Origin: Ga0077560 sp046330435
Lineage (GTDB): Bacteria; Actinomycetota; Thermoleophilia; Miltoncostaeales; Miltoncostaeaceae
Assembly: GCA_046330435.1 (NCBI GenBank)
Contig: JAXLST010000020.1
Span: 1-64,000, forward strand
Direction: 5' to 3'
Length of the DNA stretch: 64,000 nt
The notes under the pieces: model-generated
The model's input: the letters and a program-made list of their open reading frames with translations, nothing else
Told to the model about the DNA's origin: nothing
The model's database searches: none
Part shown: piece after piece, positions 17,363-25,854 of the stretch
Numbering within the stretch: position 1 is the stretch's first letter
Layout: each line of letters opens with the position of its first letter
Position numbers and translations under genes: made by a program

Positions 17363-17872
17363 TCAGCCGGCCCGAAGGGTCTTCGCGATGCCCGAGAGGT
17401 CGCCGTCGCTCACCCCGCCCTGGACCGACGAGATGATCCGGCCCCTCGCGTCGATGAGCACGGTGGTTGGGAGCCCGATGCCGCCGAACTTGCCGAGCTC
17501 GCGGCCGCGCCGGTCGACCATCTGCGGGTACTCGGCGCCCTTGTCCTTGAGGAAGTCCCGCGAGTCCTCCGGACGGTCCATGTACGCCACGCCCACCACG
17601 GAGATGTCCGGGTTGGCCTTCGCGAAGCGGGCGAGCGCGGGCGTCTCCTCCACGCACGGGCCGCACCAGGACGCCCAGAAGTTGAGGAGCACGGGCTTGC
17701 CGCGGAACGCGGCGAGGCTGATGTCCGGCCCGCCCCGCAGATCCGGCAGCGAGATGTCCGGGGCGTTCTGGCGGTCGCCCTCGGGCGTCGGGGTGACCTT
17801 GAGCCCGGATTCGGAGCACCCGGCGACCGCCATGACGGCGGCGGCGAGCAGGAGCAGGACGAGTCGTCGCAT
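17363..17872 (-). CDS. TlpA/ResA-like thioredoxin-fold lipoprotein
   Basis: A 169-residue exported protein: signal peptide with lipobox VAGC (Cys19), then a thioredoxin fold with the redox pair WCGPC and the cis-Pro motif GLPTTVLID. It would sit on the outer face of the membrane and reduce or exchange disulfides, for example in cytochrome c maturation; no ccm or ccs genes lie nearby to confirm that. Its stop is 4 bases before the tilS start. Confidence 0.9.
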   Translation of the reverse strand: MRRLVLLLLAAAVMAVAGCSESGLKVTPTPEGDRQNAPDISLPDLRGGPDISLAAFRGKPVLLNFWASWCGPCVEETPALARFAKANPDISVVGVAYMDRPEDSRDFLKDKGAEYPQMVDRRGRELGKFGGIGLPTTVLIDARGRIISSVQGGVSDGDLSGIAKTLRAG

Positions 17873-17917
17873 CGGCGCTGACGTTACCAGCGGCGGACCG
17901 CCCGGCCGGGGACCGCG

Positions 17918-18433
17918 GTGACCGGGCTCGCACGACGCCTGTCGTCGATGGACCGGGCGCTCGGGACGGCGGCCCGGGAGGCGGCGGCGCGCCGGCCCGC
18001 GGCGGCCGCGGCCCTCGCGGCCGCCGCCGAGACGCTGTCACCCGCTTTCCGCCTGGTGGTCGCCGTCCTGTGCGCCCGGCGTGCCACCCGCCGGGAGGGC
18101 GCCGTGGCCCTGGCGTCCGGGGTCGCCGCCGCGCTCCTGGCGCGGGCCGCCCGCGACCGCATCGGCCGGCGCCGCCCCGGCCCCCGCGACGAGGGCGGGT
18201 TTCCCAGCCGGCACGCCGCGGCCGCATGCGCGATCACGACGGCCGTCGCGGGCGGCGACCGCCGCCTGGGCGCCGTGATGGGGACGGCGGCCGCCGTGGG
18301 GCTCACGGGCCGCGTGACCCACGGGCACCACGAGCCCGCGGACATCGCGGCGGGCGCGGTCGTGGGCGTCGCGACCGGCCTCGCCGTCCGGCGGGCCGCC
18401 CGGGGCTTCCCCGGGCGCCGCGCGCCGGGGTAG
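17918..18433 (+). CDS. PAP2-superfamily phosphatase
   Basis: A 171-residue membrane protein. The three phosphatase motifs are visible as RRRPGPR, FPSRHA (in place of PSGH) and GRVTHGHHEPADI, so the catalytic His residues and the Asp are kept. It probably dephosphorylates a lipid phosphate such as undecaprenyl pyrophosphate or phosphatidate. GTG start; it diverges from the TlpA-like gene with only 45 bases between them. Confidence 0.8.
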   Translation: MTGLARRLSSMDRALGTAAREAAARRPAAAAALAAAAETLSPAFRLVVAVLCARRATRREGAVALASGVAAALLARAARDRIGRRRPGPRDEGGFPSRHAAAACAITTAVAGGDRRLGAVMGTAAAVGLTGRVTHGHHEPADIAAGAVVGVATGLAVRRAARGFPGRRAPG

Positions 18434-18444
18434 CGTTTCCGGCG

Positions 18445-18873
18445 GTGTCCCACAGCGTCCCCATCACCCCGAACGAGCACCGGTCGCCCGCGCGGCACTG
18501 GGCGACGTTCGCGTCCGGGGTGCTGCTGGTGCTGGGCATCCTCACGATGCTCCGGTCCGGCACCGGGGAATGGGACGTGGTGCACGCCCGCGAGGTGTTC
18601 GTGTGGCCCGGGCACTTCCTCACCGGTGTCGCGGAGCTGGTGATCGGGTTCACCGGGATCTGGTGCGCGACGCGGGAGTCCCTGACCCGGGGCTGGCTCA
18701 CCGTCTCGGGCGTCTTCATGGTCGCCTGGGCCGTCGCCGGCGTGGTGCTGGACGGCGACCCGAACGACGTGTTCACCGCCGACCCCGCCCTGCTGGCCAT
18801 CCACGGCGGCGGCGGGCTGGTCTCGCTCGCGCTGGCGGCCTGGTCGGCCGCCCGCCCGCCCCGGGAGCCCTAG
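18445..18873 (+). CDS. Four-helix membrane protein (DUF4383-like)
   Basis: The 142-residue protein has four predicted membrane helices (WATFASGVLLVLGILTM, FLTGVAELVIGFTGIW, GVFMVAWAVAGVVL, GGLVSLALAAW) and a NDVFTADP loop before the last helix, resembling DUF4383 proteins in layout. The GTG start at 18445 lies 12 bases after the PAP2 stop codon. Its stop codon overlaps the stop of the facing diguanylate cyclase gene in a shared CTAG. Confidence 0.6.
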   Translation: MSHSVPITPNEHRSPARHWATFASGVLLVLGILTMLRSGTGEWDVVHAREVFVWPGHFLTGVAELVIGFTGIWCATRESLTRGWLTVSGVFMVAWAVAGVVLDGDPNDVFTADPALLAIHGGGGLVSLALAAWSAARPPREP

Positions 18874-19784
18874 GCGACCCGGCGCACGGACCGCGGCTGG
18901 CCGATGACGGCCGTCGCGGTGAGGGGCTCCACGGCCCCGGGTGCGAGCACCATGGTCCGGTCCCGCCCGGCCTGCTTTGCGGCGTACAGGGCCCGGTCGG
19001 CGCGCTGGATGAGGTCCGCCCCGTCCAGGCGCTCACCCGCCGCGTGTTCGGCGACGCCCACCGAGACGGTCACGGTGACCTCCCCGCCCGCCACGGGCAT
19101 CCGCGTCTCGCCGACCGCCCTGCGGATGCGCTCCGCCGCCTCCGCGGCCTCCGGCAGCGGGCCGGGGATGACGATGGCGAACTCCTCGCCGCCGAAGCGG
19201 GCGGGCATGTCGGAGGCCCGCGCGCACGCCATCAGGGTGCCGCCCACGCGGGACAGCAGGCGGTTGCCCTCCGCGTGCCCGTGCATGTCGTTGAAGCGCT
19301 TGAAGCGGTCGATGTCGAGCAGCAGCAGCGACACCGGGTGCCCGTACCGCTCGGCCCGGCGCAGCTCGCGGGGCAGGGCGTCGGCCAGGAACGCGTAGTT
19401 CGGCAGGCCGGTGAGGCGGTCGGTGAGGGACTCGGTGGAGGCCCGCCGCAGGTCGCGCTCCATCGCGGCGCTGCGGCCCGCGATGAGCACCGACAGGCCC
19501 GCGGCGGCCAGGAGCGCCACGAACATCTGGGCGCCCGAGGCGCCCGGCTCGTCGGACACGACGGCCATCGCGAGCGCGGCGACCGCGCCGGTGAGGCCCA
19601 GCCCCTGCACGCCGCAGAGCGCGGCGGCGAGGGCCACCGGCACCATGAGCAACGGCCACGCCTGCCATGCGCCCATCGCGACGAGCGCCACCGGCACGGC
19701 CGTGAGGGCCGACAGGAGCACGATGCGGCGGCGGGTCGCAAGCGGGTCGCCGCGGTCATGTGAGAACGTGAGTGCCTGGAGCAT
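18870..19784 (-). CDS. Diguanylate cyclase with N-terminal membrane domain
   Basis: The 304-residue protein has about four N-terminal membrane helices and a C-terminal GGDEF domain (from about residue 130). The active-site motif is GGEEF, and the product-inhibition site RASD lies exactly five residues before it, so it should make c-di-GMP and be feedback-controlled. ATG 19782-19784 follows a GAGGAGA ribosome site. No recognised ligand-binding sensor domain is present; the membrane part may sense directly. Confidence 0.9.
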   Translation of the reverse strand: MLQALTFSHDRGDPLATRRRIVLLSALTAVPVALVAMGAWQAWPLLMVPVALAAALCGVQGLGLTGAVAALAMAVVSDEPGASGAQMFVALLAAAGLSVLIAGRSAAMERDLRRASTESLTDRLTGLPNYAFLADALPRELRRAERYGHPVSLLLLDIDRFKRFNDMHGHAEGNRLLSRVGGTLMACARASDMPARFGGEEFAIVIPGPLPEAAEAAERIRRAVGETRMPVAGGEVTVTVSVGVAEHAAGERLDGADLIQRADRALYAAKQAGRDRTMVLAPGAVEPLTATAVIGQPRSVRRVA

Positions 19785-20075
19785 CTGCGCGGTCTCCTCG
19801 GGGGACGCGCCGGAAGCTAGCGCGGGCCCCGGACGCCTTCCGTCCACGTCGCCGGACCCCCGGTACACTCCCGCCTCCCGCGCGGGCGCGCGGGGTTCCC
19901 GGGACGCCCGGTCCGGACGGGTCCCGCGAGGGCCGCGCCCCGGACGGAGAGCGGCTCGGGCATCGGCACGGCGGGCGCAGCGCGGGGACGCGCGGCGCCG
20001 CGACGAGGAGGTTGCGGAGGTGGATGACCACATGACGGCGACCCGGCCGGCGGCCGGGCCCGCGCGGGGCACGCG
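19785..20075. other. Gap between diguanylate cyclase and argF-like gene
   Basis: GC-rich divergent region with no convincing gene. The + strand has TACACT (19863-19868) as a weak -10 candidate and GAGGAGG/GGAGG purine tracts at 20005-20019. A 19-codon frame from GTG 20020 to a TGA overlapping the argF-like GTG is discussed among the rejected items. Confidence 0.4.
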
Positions 20076-21038
20076 GTGAGCGCCGCGCTGCCCGGCGGCG
20101 GGACGCCGCACCCCGAGGTGGCGGGCACGTCGGTGCTCACCCTCATGGAGCTGTCCCCGGAGGCGGTGGCCTCGGTGCTCGACACCGCCGCCGCGCTGAA
20201 GGCCACGCCCCGCCGCGACTGGCCGCGCGTGCTCTCCGGGCGGATGGTGGCGCTCATCTTCGAACGCCCGTCGACCCGCACCCGGGTGAGCTTCGAGGTC
20301 GCCGTGAGCCATCTGGGGGGCCACGCGGTGGTGCTCGCCGGCCGCGACATGCAGATGGGCCGCGGCGAGACCGTGCAGGACACCGCCAAGGTCCTGAGCC
20401 GCATGGTCGACGCCATCGTCCTGCGGACCGGGCCGCACGAGACCATCGCCGAACTCGCCCGCCAGGCGACGATCCCCGTGGTGAACGGCCTCACCTACGA
20501 CCACCACCCCTGCCAGGCCCTCGCCGACGCGCTGACGCTGCGCGAGCGGTTCGGGTCGCTGAAGGGCATGCGCGTCGCCTACGTCGGCGACGGCAACAAC
20601 TGCTGCATCTCGCTGATGGTGGTGGGCGCGCTCACCGGCATGCAGGTGGTCGCCGCCTGCCCGCCCGGCTACGAGCCGGACCCCGAGGCCGTGGCGTGGG
20701 CCGACGCGGCCGGGCGCCCCCTCGGCGGCGGCGCCTCGGTGGTCACCGATCCGCACGTGGCGGTGGCCGACGCCCGGGCGATCTACACCGACACCTGGGT
20801 GTCCATGGGCGACGAGGAGGACGCCGCCCGGCGGCGGCGCGACCTGGACGCCTACCGCATCGACGACGCCCTGCTGGCCTCGGCCGCCCCGGACGCCGTG
20901 GTGATGCACCCCCTGCCCGCCCACCAGGGCGAGGAGGTCACGCACGAGGTCCTGCACGGCGACCGGTCCGCGGTGTGGGACCAGGCCGAGAACCGCATCC
21001 ACGCGCAGGCCGCGCTGCTGGCGCACATCCTCGGGTAG
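20076..21038 (+). CDS. argF: Ornithine carbamoyltransferase-like enzyme
   Basis: A 320-residue carbamoyltransferase. It has the carbamoyl-phosphate loop FERPSTRTRVSFE, HPCQALADALTL, and the ornithine-side SMG loop (DTWVSMGDEE), which favours ornithine over aspartate as second substrate. The usual HCLP near the C-terminus is HPLPAHQGEEVT, so the conserved active-site Cys is replaced by Pro, as in aspartate carbamoyltransferases. No other arg gene is near. Substrate is probably ornithine but not certain. GTG start without a strong ribosome site. Confidence 0.85.
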   Translation: MSAALPGGGTPHPEVAGTSVLTLMELSPEAVASVLDTAAALKATPRRDWPRVLSGRMVALIFERPSTRTRVSFEVAVSHLGGHAVVLAGRDMQMGRGETVQDTAKVLSRMVDAIVLRTGPHETIAELARQATIPVVNGLTYDHHPCQALADALTLRERFGSLKGMRVAYVGDGNNCCISLMVVGALTGMQVVAACPPGYEPDPEAVAWADAAGRPLGGGASVVTDPHVAVADARAIYTDTWVSMGDEEDAARRRRDLDAYRIDDALLASAAPDAVVMHPLPAHQGEEVTHEVLHGDRSAVWDQAENRIHAQAALLAHILG

Positions 21039-21083
21039 GAAGAACCGGCACCCGCCCCCGGCACGCGCCGGGGGCGCACGCCC

Positions 21084-21857
21084 ATGATCCCCATCTACGA
21101 CGACATCCGGACGCGGCGCCGCCCGGTCCTCACCATCGGGCTCATCCTGTCGTGCGTGCTGGTGTTCCTGTACCAGCAGACCCTCCCGGACGACGGCACC
21201 CTCGGCAGCTCGCAGGCCTTCGCCTGCGAGTGGGGCATGGTGCCGTCGCACACGCTGGAGGGCGGCGACCCGGCGCTGGACATCGACCGCCCGGGCGCGG
21301 ACCTCACCTGCGAGGGCGTCAACCAGCAGCACAACCGGATCCTGGGGCTGTTCACCAGCCAGTTCCTGCACGGTGACTGGCTGCACCTGCTGGGCAACAT
21401 GCTGTTCCTGTGGGTGTTCGGGAACAACGTGGAGGACCGGCTGGGCCGATTGCGCTTCCTGCCGTTCTACCTGCTGTGCGGCGCGCTGGCGGCGCTGGTG
21501 CAGGGCATCACCGAACCCTCCAGCGGCCTCCCGCTCATCGGGGCGTCGGGGGCCATCGCCGGGATCATCGGGGGATACCTGCTGCTGCATCCACGGGCCG
21601 GGATCTGGACGCTGGTCGCCATGGTCATCCCGGTGAAGATCCCCGCGTGGCTCTGGGGGATCCTGTACTTCGGGCTGCAGTTCCTCGCCCTGGGCGACGC
21701 GTCGCAGCCGGAGGGCGGCGGCGTGGCGTACTGGGCGCACATCGGGGGGCTCATCGCCGGGCTGCTGCTCATCCGGCCGTTCATGGCCGGCCGGCCCGAG
21801 GACGGCCCGCCACCGCCCGACCGGGCCTTGACGGGCCTGGCAGGCTGGAACCGGTGA
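21084..21857 (+). CDS. Rhomboid family intramembrane serine protease
   Basis: The 257-residue protein has an N-terminal helix, a Cys-containing extracytoplasmic loop, then the rhomboid core: GDWLHLLGNMLFLWVFG, the catalytic Ser155 in GASGAIAG, and His219 in AYWAHIGG. The Ser-His dyad is intact. The substrate is unknown. Its stop overlaps the start of the DUF2007 gene (GTGA). Confidence 0.92.
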   Translation: MIPIYDDIRTRRRPVLTIGLILSCVLVFLYQQTLPDDGTLGSSQAFACEWGMVPSHTLEGGDPALDIDRPGADLTCEGVNQQHNRILGLFTSQFLHGDWLHLLGNMLFLWVFGNNVEDRLGRLRFLPFYLLCGALAALVQGITEPSSGLPLIGASGAIAGIIGGYLLLHPRAGIWTLVAMVIPVKIPAWLWGILYFGLQFLALGDASQPEGGGVAYWAHIGGLIAGLLLIRPFMAGRPEDGPPPPDRALTGLAGWNR

Positions 21858-22123
21858 CGCCCCTCTTCCGCCGCCGCAGGCCGGACGACGCACCCGCCCG
21901 GCCCCGCCTGGTGCGGGTGGCCGTGGCGATGCACCAGCCGGAGGCGGAGATGCTCGCCCAGCTGCTCGACGAGCTCGGGATCCCGGTGCTCATCCGCCGC
22001 ACCACCTTCGACGTGCCGGACATGCTCGCGGCGGGGCCGCGCGAGCTGCTGGTACCGGAGGACCGGGTCCTGGAGGCCCGTGCCCTGCTCGACCCACTGC
22101 CCACCGACGAGGAGACCCCATGA
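21854..22123 (+). CDS. DUF2007-like small protein
   Basis: An 89-residue cytoplasmic protein starting at GTG 21854 that overlaps the rhomboid stop. The core VAMHQPEAEMLAQLLDELGI, then VPDMLAAGPRELLVPEDRV, resembles DUF2007 (a proposed signalling domain with a ferredoxin-like fold). Its end overlaps the FIST gene, so rhomboid, DUF2007 and FIST form one coupled operon. Function unknown. Confidence 0.7.
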   Translation: MTPLFRRRRPDDAPARPRLVRVAVAMHQPEAEMLAQLLDELGIPVLIRRTTFDVPDMLAAGPRELLVPEDRVLEARALLDPLPTDEETP

Positions 22124-23307
22124 CGAGCCCGGTCGTGACGGCGGCATCCGCACTCGCCTTCGGAGCCGACCCCGCCGGGACGGCGGGCGAGGCCGCGGCC
22201 ATGGTCCGCTCACGGCTCGGTGCGCCCGCGACGCTGGCCGTGGTGTTCGTGCACCCCGACCTCGCGCGCGACCCCGAGCCGCTCCTGCAGGCGGTCCACC
22301 ACCACCTGGCCCCCGCCGCCCTGGTGGGGTGCACCGGCGAGGCGATCATCGGCGACGGGCGCGAGGTGGAGGACCGGCCGGCGGTGTCGGTGTGGGGGGC
22401 GGTGATGCCGGGCGCGCGCATCACCCCGATCCGGGCGTTCTCCGGCCCGGGCATCGACGGCTCGACCGAGTTCGCCGGATGGCCGGACGGCCCCTCGCCG
22501 GAGGGCGTCGGCCGGGACGACCTGCTGATCCTGCTCGCCGACCCGTTCACGTTCCGCGCCGACGTGCTGCTGAGCCGCATGAACGCCGGCGAGTGGCATC
22601 CGCCGATCGTCGGTGGGATGGCATCCGGCGGCTCCCGCCCCGGGCAGCACCGCCTGCTGCTGGACGGCCGGTGGTTCGACGACGGCGCCGTGGGCCTCGC
22701 CGTGGGCGGCGTGCCGTTCACCACCGCCGTCTCGCAGGGCTGCGCCCCGATCGGCCCCGAGATGGTGGTCACCGACGCCGAGGACGGCGGCGTGGTGTTC
22801 GAGCTGGCCGGCAAGCCCGCCATCGCCAAGCTCGAGGAGGTGATCGGCGGCCTGGACGCCGAGGAGCGCCGCCTCGCCGGCGAGGGGCTCATGGCGGGGC
22901 TGGTGATCGACGAGAACCGGCCGGAGTACGAGCGCGGCGACTTCCTGGTGCGCGGGATCCTGGGCGGCGACCCGCAGACCGGTGCGGTGCAGCTGGGCGA
23001 GCAGGTGAGGATCGGTCAGACGCTGCGCCTGCATGTACGTGACGCGGACTCGGCGGACGAGGATCTCAACGCCACATTGGATGCCGCGTCAGCGCGTCTG
23101 GGAACCAATGTGTCGGGCGCACTGTTGTTCACATGCAACGGACGCGGCACGCGCATGTTCCCCGGCCCCGACCATGACGCCCGGGCGGTGGACGAGCGGA
23201 TGCCCGGCAGCGCGGTCGCGGGGTTCTTCTGCAACGGCGAGATCGGCCCCGTGGGCGGCCGGTCGTTCCTGCACAGCTTCACGGCCACCATGGCCGTGTT
23301 CGGGTGA
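22120..23307 (+). CDS. FIST-domain sensory protein
   Basis: The 395-residue protein has a FIST N domain (about 30-215; PAALVGCTGEAIIGDG, PIVGGMASGG) and a FIST C domain (about 225-375; ALLFTCNGRG, VAGFFCNGEIGPVGGR). FIST proteins are thought to bind small ligands such as amino acids and often work with signalling outputs. None is fused here; the diguanylate cyclase and receiver genes are kilobases away. ATG overlaps the DUF2007 stop codon. Confidence 0.9.
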   Translation: MTSPVVTAASALAFGADPAGTAGEAAAMVRSRLGAPATLAVVFVHPDLARDPEPLLQAVHHHLAPAALVGCTGEAIIGDGREVEDRPAVSVWGAVMPGARITPIRAFSGPGIDGSTEFAGWPDGPSPEGVGRDDLLILLADPFTFRADVLLSRMNAGEWHPPIVGGMASGGSRPGQHRLLLDGRWFDDGAVGLAVGGVPFTTAVSQGCAPIGPEMVVTDAEDGGVVFELAGKPAIAKLEEVIGGLDAEERRLAGEGLMAGLVIDENRPEYERGDFLVRGILGGDPQTGAVQLGEQVRIGQTLRLHVRDADSADEDLNATLDAASARLGTNVSGALLFTCNGRGTRMFPGPDHDARAVDERMPGSAVAGFFCNGEIGPVGGRSFLHSFTATMAVFG

Positions 23308-23371
23308 CGCAACATACGTCACATGCGCGCCCCGGCCGCGCGTTGACTATCGTTTAATTGACTCGAGTGTG

Positions 23372-23420
23372 TCGGCATCCGTGCCGATGCTTGTGTTCTG
23401 TGTACACACGGGGGTAAATA
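23372..23420 (+). promoter_or_regulatory. Promoter with palindromic operator and upstream hairpin
   Basis: TTGTGT (23391-23396) and TAAATA (23415-23420) are spaced by 18 bases; the spacer holds the perfect palindrome TGTGTACACA (23399-23408). Just upstream, TCGGCA (23372-23377) pairs with TGCCGA (23382-23387) around a 4-base loop, perhaps ending the FIST transcript. The stretch is unusually A/T-rich for this window and also has two TTGACT hexamers (23343 and 23359). It leads into the HTH gene at 23471. Confidence 0.5.
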
Positions 23421-23470
23421 TCCACCGTGCCTGCGCGATCAACACATGCAATTGACACCCGAGGTGATGA

Positions 23471-23876
23471 ATGAGTGACGAGCCTGCTGGCCGCGGGCGC
23501 ATCGGCGTGGAGATCTTCGAGGAGGTCGAGAAGATCGTCGCCGCCGAGGGCATCACGCGCTCCGAGGCCTTCCAGCGGCTGTCGGAGCAGACCGGGCGCC
23601 GTGCCGGCACCGTCGCCGCGAACTACTACCGCATCGCCCGCCAGCGGGGCGCCGTGCGCCCGCGCGGCGGCGGGGCGGCGCCCGGCGGCCGCCGGAGCCG
23701 TCCGCGCCGCGGCGGCGGTGGCGCCTCGGGTGACGTCGACGCGGCCCTCGCGCGCGCTTCGCGTCTCGGAGGCCGTCGACGACCTGGTGGCCGTCGTGAA
23801 GCGCCAGCAGCGGGATCTCGCCCGCCTGCAGGAGCAGAGCGAGCAGCTCGCCAAGCTCCGCAAGCTCCTCTCCTAG
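23471..23876 (+). pseudogene. HTH and coiled-coil DNA-binding protein, frameshifted
   Basis: The N-terminal ~60 residues (EIFEEVEKIVAAEGITRSEAFQRLSEQTGRR split by a turn, then VAANYYRIARQRGA) look like a helix-turn-helix. A low-complexity Gly/Arg linker follows. The C-terminal ~40 residues are a coiled coil (VSEAVDDLVAVVKRQQRDL, LQEQSEQLAKLRKLLS) in a different frame. The switch lies in the CG-repeat CTCGCGCGCGCTTCG near 23748-23760, consistent with one extra base. With the frame restored it would be ~134 residues. ATG follows an AGGTG site. I do not recognise the family; a sequence-specific regulator or nucleoid protein is possible. Confidence 0.7.
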
Positions 23877-24910
23877 GAGCCCGCGCCCGCCCGGGGGTCC
23901 ACGATGCGCTTGGGACCCCCGGCGCGCAGCGCCGCCTCCACCTCCTCCAGGCGGATGCGGCCCTCCCCCAGCAGCTCCCCGAACGGCAGCGCGCCGTCGG
24001 CGAGCAGCCGCAGCGCCGAGCGGATCGCATCCGGCGTGTGGTGGTACGACGCCTGGAGCGTGAGCTCCCGGTAGTGCAGCGGCGCCGCAGGGGTGGCCAG
24101 CACGGCCTCGGCGCCCGGACCGCCGTGCAGGTTGACCTCGCCACCGGGTCCCGCCAGGCGGATGGCCTGCTGCCACGCCCCCACGTCGGCGACGGCGGCG
24201 AACACCGCGTGCGCGCCGCGCCCCCGCGGTGTGCGGCCCAGCACCGCCGCCTCGGCGCCGGCGTCCCGCGGCGCGGGCAGCGCGTCCGCCGCGCCCATGC
24301 GGCGCGCCAGGTCCCGGCGGGCGGGGTGCGGGTCGCACACCACCACCTCGCAGCCGCGGGCGGCGAGCGCCGCGGTGATGGCCTGCCCCTGGGGCCCCCC
24401 GCCCAGCACCACCACGTGGTCGCCCTCCCGGGCCGCCGACCGCTCCGCGGCGCGCACGCCGCAGGCCACGGGCTCGGTGAGCGCGGCGATGTGGGCCGGC
24501 ATCCCCGCCGGCCGGGGCAGCAGGTTCGCCGCGACGATGCGCGCCGGCACCAGCAGCAGCTCCGCGTACGCGCCGGAGAGGTACACCAGTTCCTCGCACA
24601 GCCCCGGCCGGGCGCGCAGGCACGGCTCGCACGCCCCGCAGGGCGCGGAGTTGGCGACCACCACGGCGTCGCCCTCGCGCACGCCGTCCACGCCCGCCCC
24701 GGTGGCCGCGACCGTGCCGGACGCCTCGTGTCCGAACGGCGCGGGCAGGGGCGGCAGCGCGGGATGGCCGCCGCGGGCGAGCATCTTGGCGTCGGTGGCG
24801 CAGGTGAGGGCCGCCTCCACGGCGATGACCACCTCTCCGGGCCCCGGAACGGGGTCCGGCCGGTCCTCGAGGCGCAGGTCGCCGGGTCCGTGGAGGACCA
24901 GCGCCCTCAT
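23873..24910 (-). CDS. Zinc-dependent alcohol dehydrogenase family (MDR) protein
   Basis: The 345-residue protein has a GroES-like domain with GHEASG, a structural-zinc set CGACEPCLRARPGLC, and a Rossmann domain with VVVLGGGPQGQAI. Catalytic zinc ligands are C37, H60 and E61 by pattern. The family includes threonine, sorbitol and other secondary-alcohol dehydrogenases; the substrate cannot be told. Its stop codon overlaps the HTH gene stop in a shared CTAG. Confidence 0.87.
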   Translation of the reverse strand: MRALVLHGPGDLRLEDRPDPVPGPGEVVIAVEAALTCATDAKMLARGGHPALPPLPAPFGHEASGTVAATGAGVDGVREGDAVVVANSAPCGACEPCLRARPGLCEELVYLSGAYAELLLVPARIVAANLLPRPAGMPAHIAALTEPVACGVRAAERSAAREGDHVVVLGGGPQGQAITAALAARGCEVVVCDPHPARRDLARRMGAADALPAPRDAGAEAAVLGRTPRGRGAHAVFAAVADVGAWQQAIRLAGPGGEVNLHGGPGAEAVLATPAAPLHYRELTLQASYHHTPDAIRSALRLLADGALPFGELLGEGRIRLEEVEAALRAGGPKRIVDPRAGAGS

Positions 24911-25071
24911 GCCGCCGCGCCCCGGTACGATCCGGCCGCCCGACGTCCCCGGAGGCCCCCTCGCCGTACCCAGACCACCTGCGCGCCCTCGTCGAGGACC
25001 ACCTGCGCGACCTGGACTTCCTGCCCCGGGACCCCGGTGAGCGTCGGGAGGCGGAGGGCACCGAGGGGCTC

Positions 25072-25854
25072 GTGGAGGCCATGCGCTACTCGCTGCTGGC
25101 CGGCGGCAAGCGCTTCCGCCCCGTGCTGGCCCTGGCGACCTGCGAGTCGCTGGGCCACGACCCCGTGCGGCTGCTGCCCACGGCCGCGGCGATCGAGCTC
25201 ATCCACACCTACTCGCTGATCCACGACGACCTGCCCGCGATGGACGACGACGACCTCCGGCGCGGCAAGCCCACCTGCCACCGCGCGTACGGGGAGGACA
25301 CCGCCATCCTGGCGGGCGACGCCCTGTTCGCCGAGGCGATGCGGCTCGTCTGCGAGCGGCAGGAGGGCGGCCCGGCGGTCCAGGTCGCGGTGCTGCGCGA
25401 GCTCAGCTGGGCCACCGGGGTGGGCGGCATGGTGGGCGGCCAGTTCCTGGACCTCCGCGACGCCGGCCACCGGTCGGCCGACGCGCTGCGCCTGGTGCAC
25501 ACGCTCAAGACGGGCCGCCTCATCTCGGCGTCCGTGCACGTGGCCCTGGTGCTCGCCGCCCCGCCGGAGGAGATCGCCGCGCGGTACCGCAGGTTCGCGC
25601 TGGAGCTGGGCGTGCTGTTCCAGATCGTCGACGACATCCTGGACGTGGCCGGCTCCGAGGTCATGCTCGGCAAGGCCGTGGGGGCGGACGCCCGCCTGGG
25701 CAAGGCCACGTACGTGAGCTTCCACGGACTGGACCGGGCGCGCGAGCTGGCGGCCGAGACGCACGCCAGGGCGCGGGCGCTGCTCGACGGGCTGCCGGGG
25801 TCCCACGAGGACCTCCTGCACCTCGCCGACCACGTCTACACCCGCCAGCACTAG
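25072..25854 (+). CDS. Polyprenyl (farnesyl/geranylgeranyl) diphosphate synthase
   Basis: Trans-prenyl chain elongation. First aspartate motif HDDLPAMDDDDLRRGKPT, second FQIVDDILDV, plus GGKRFRP and GDALFAEA: an IspA-like enzyme making C15-C20 diphosphates. Coding sequence clearly continues upstream in frame (YPDHLRALVEDHL from about 24970), but no ATG, GTG or TTG is present there, only a GGAGG at 24951-24955. The given GTG start removes the first helix, so the true start is probably hidden by a sequence error near 24960. Product length is not certain. Confidence 0.88.
   Translation: MEAMRYSLLAGGKRFRPVLALATCESLGHDPVRLLPTAAAIELIHTYSLIHDDLPAMDDDDLRRGKPTCHRAYGEDTAILAGDALFAEAMRLVCERQEGGPAVQVAVLRELSWATGVGGMVGGQFLDLRDAGHRSADALRLVHTLKTGRLISASVHVALVLAAPPEEIAARYRRFALELGVLFQIVDDILDVAGSEVMLGKAVGADARLGKATYVSFHGLDRARELAAETHARARALLDGLPGSHEDLLHLADHVYTRQH

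Noticed and set aside
20020..20079. Short GTG-started leader peptide before the argF-like gene, with three Arg residues
   Set aside because: No terminator/antiterminator pair follows and Arg codons are common by chance at this GC content.
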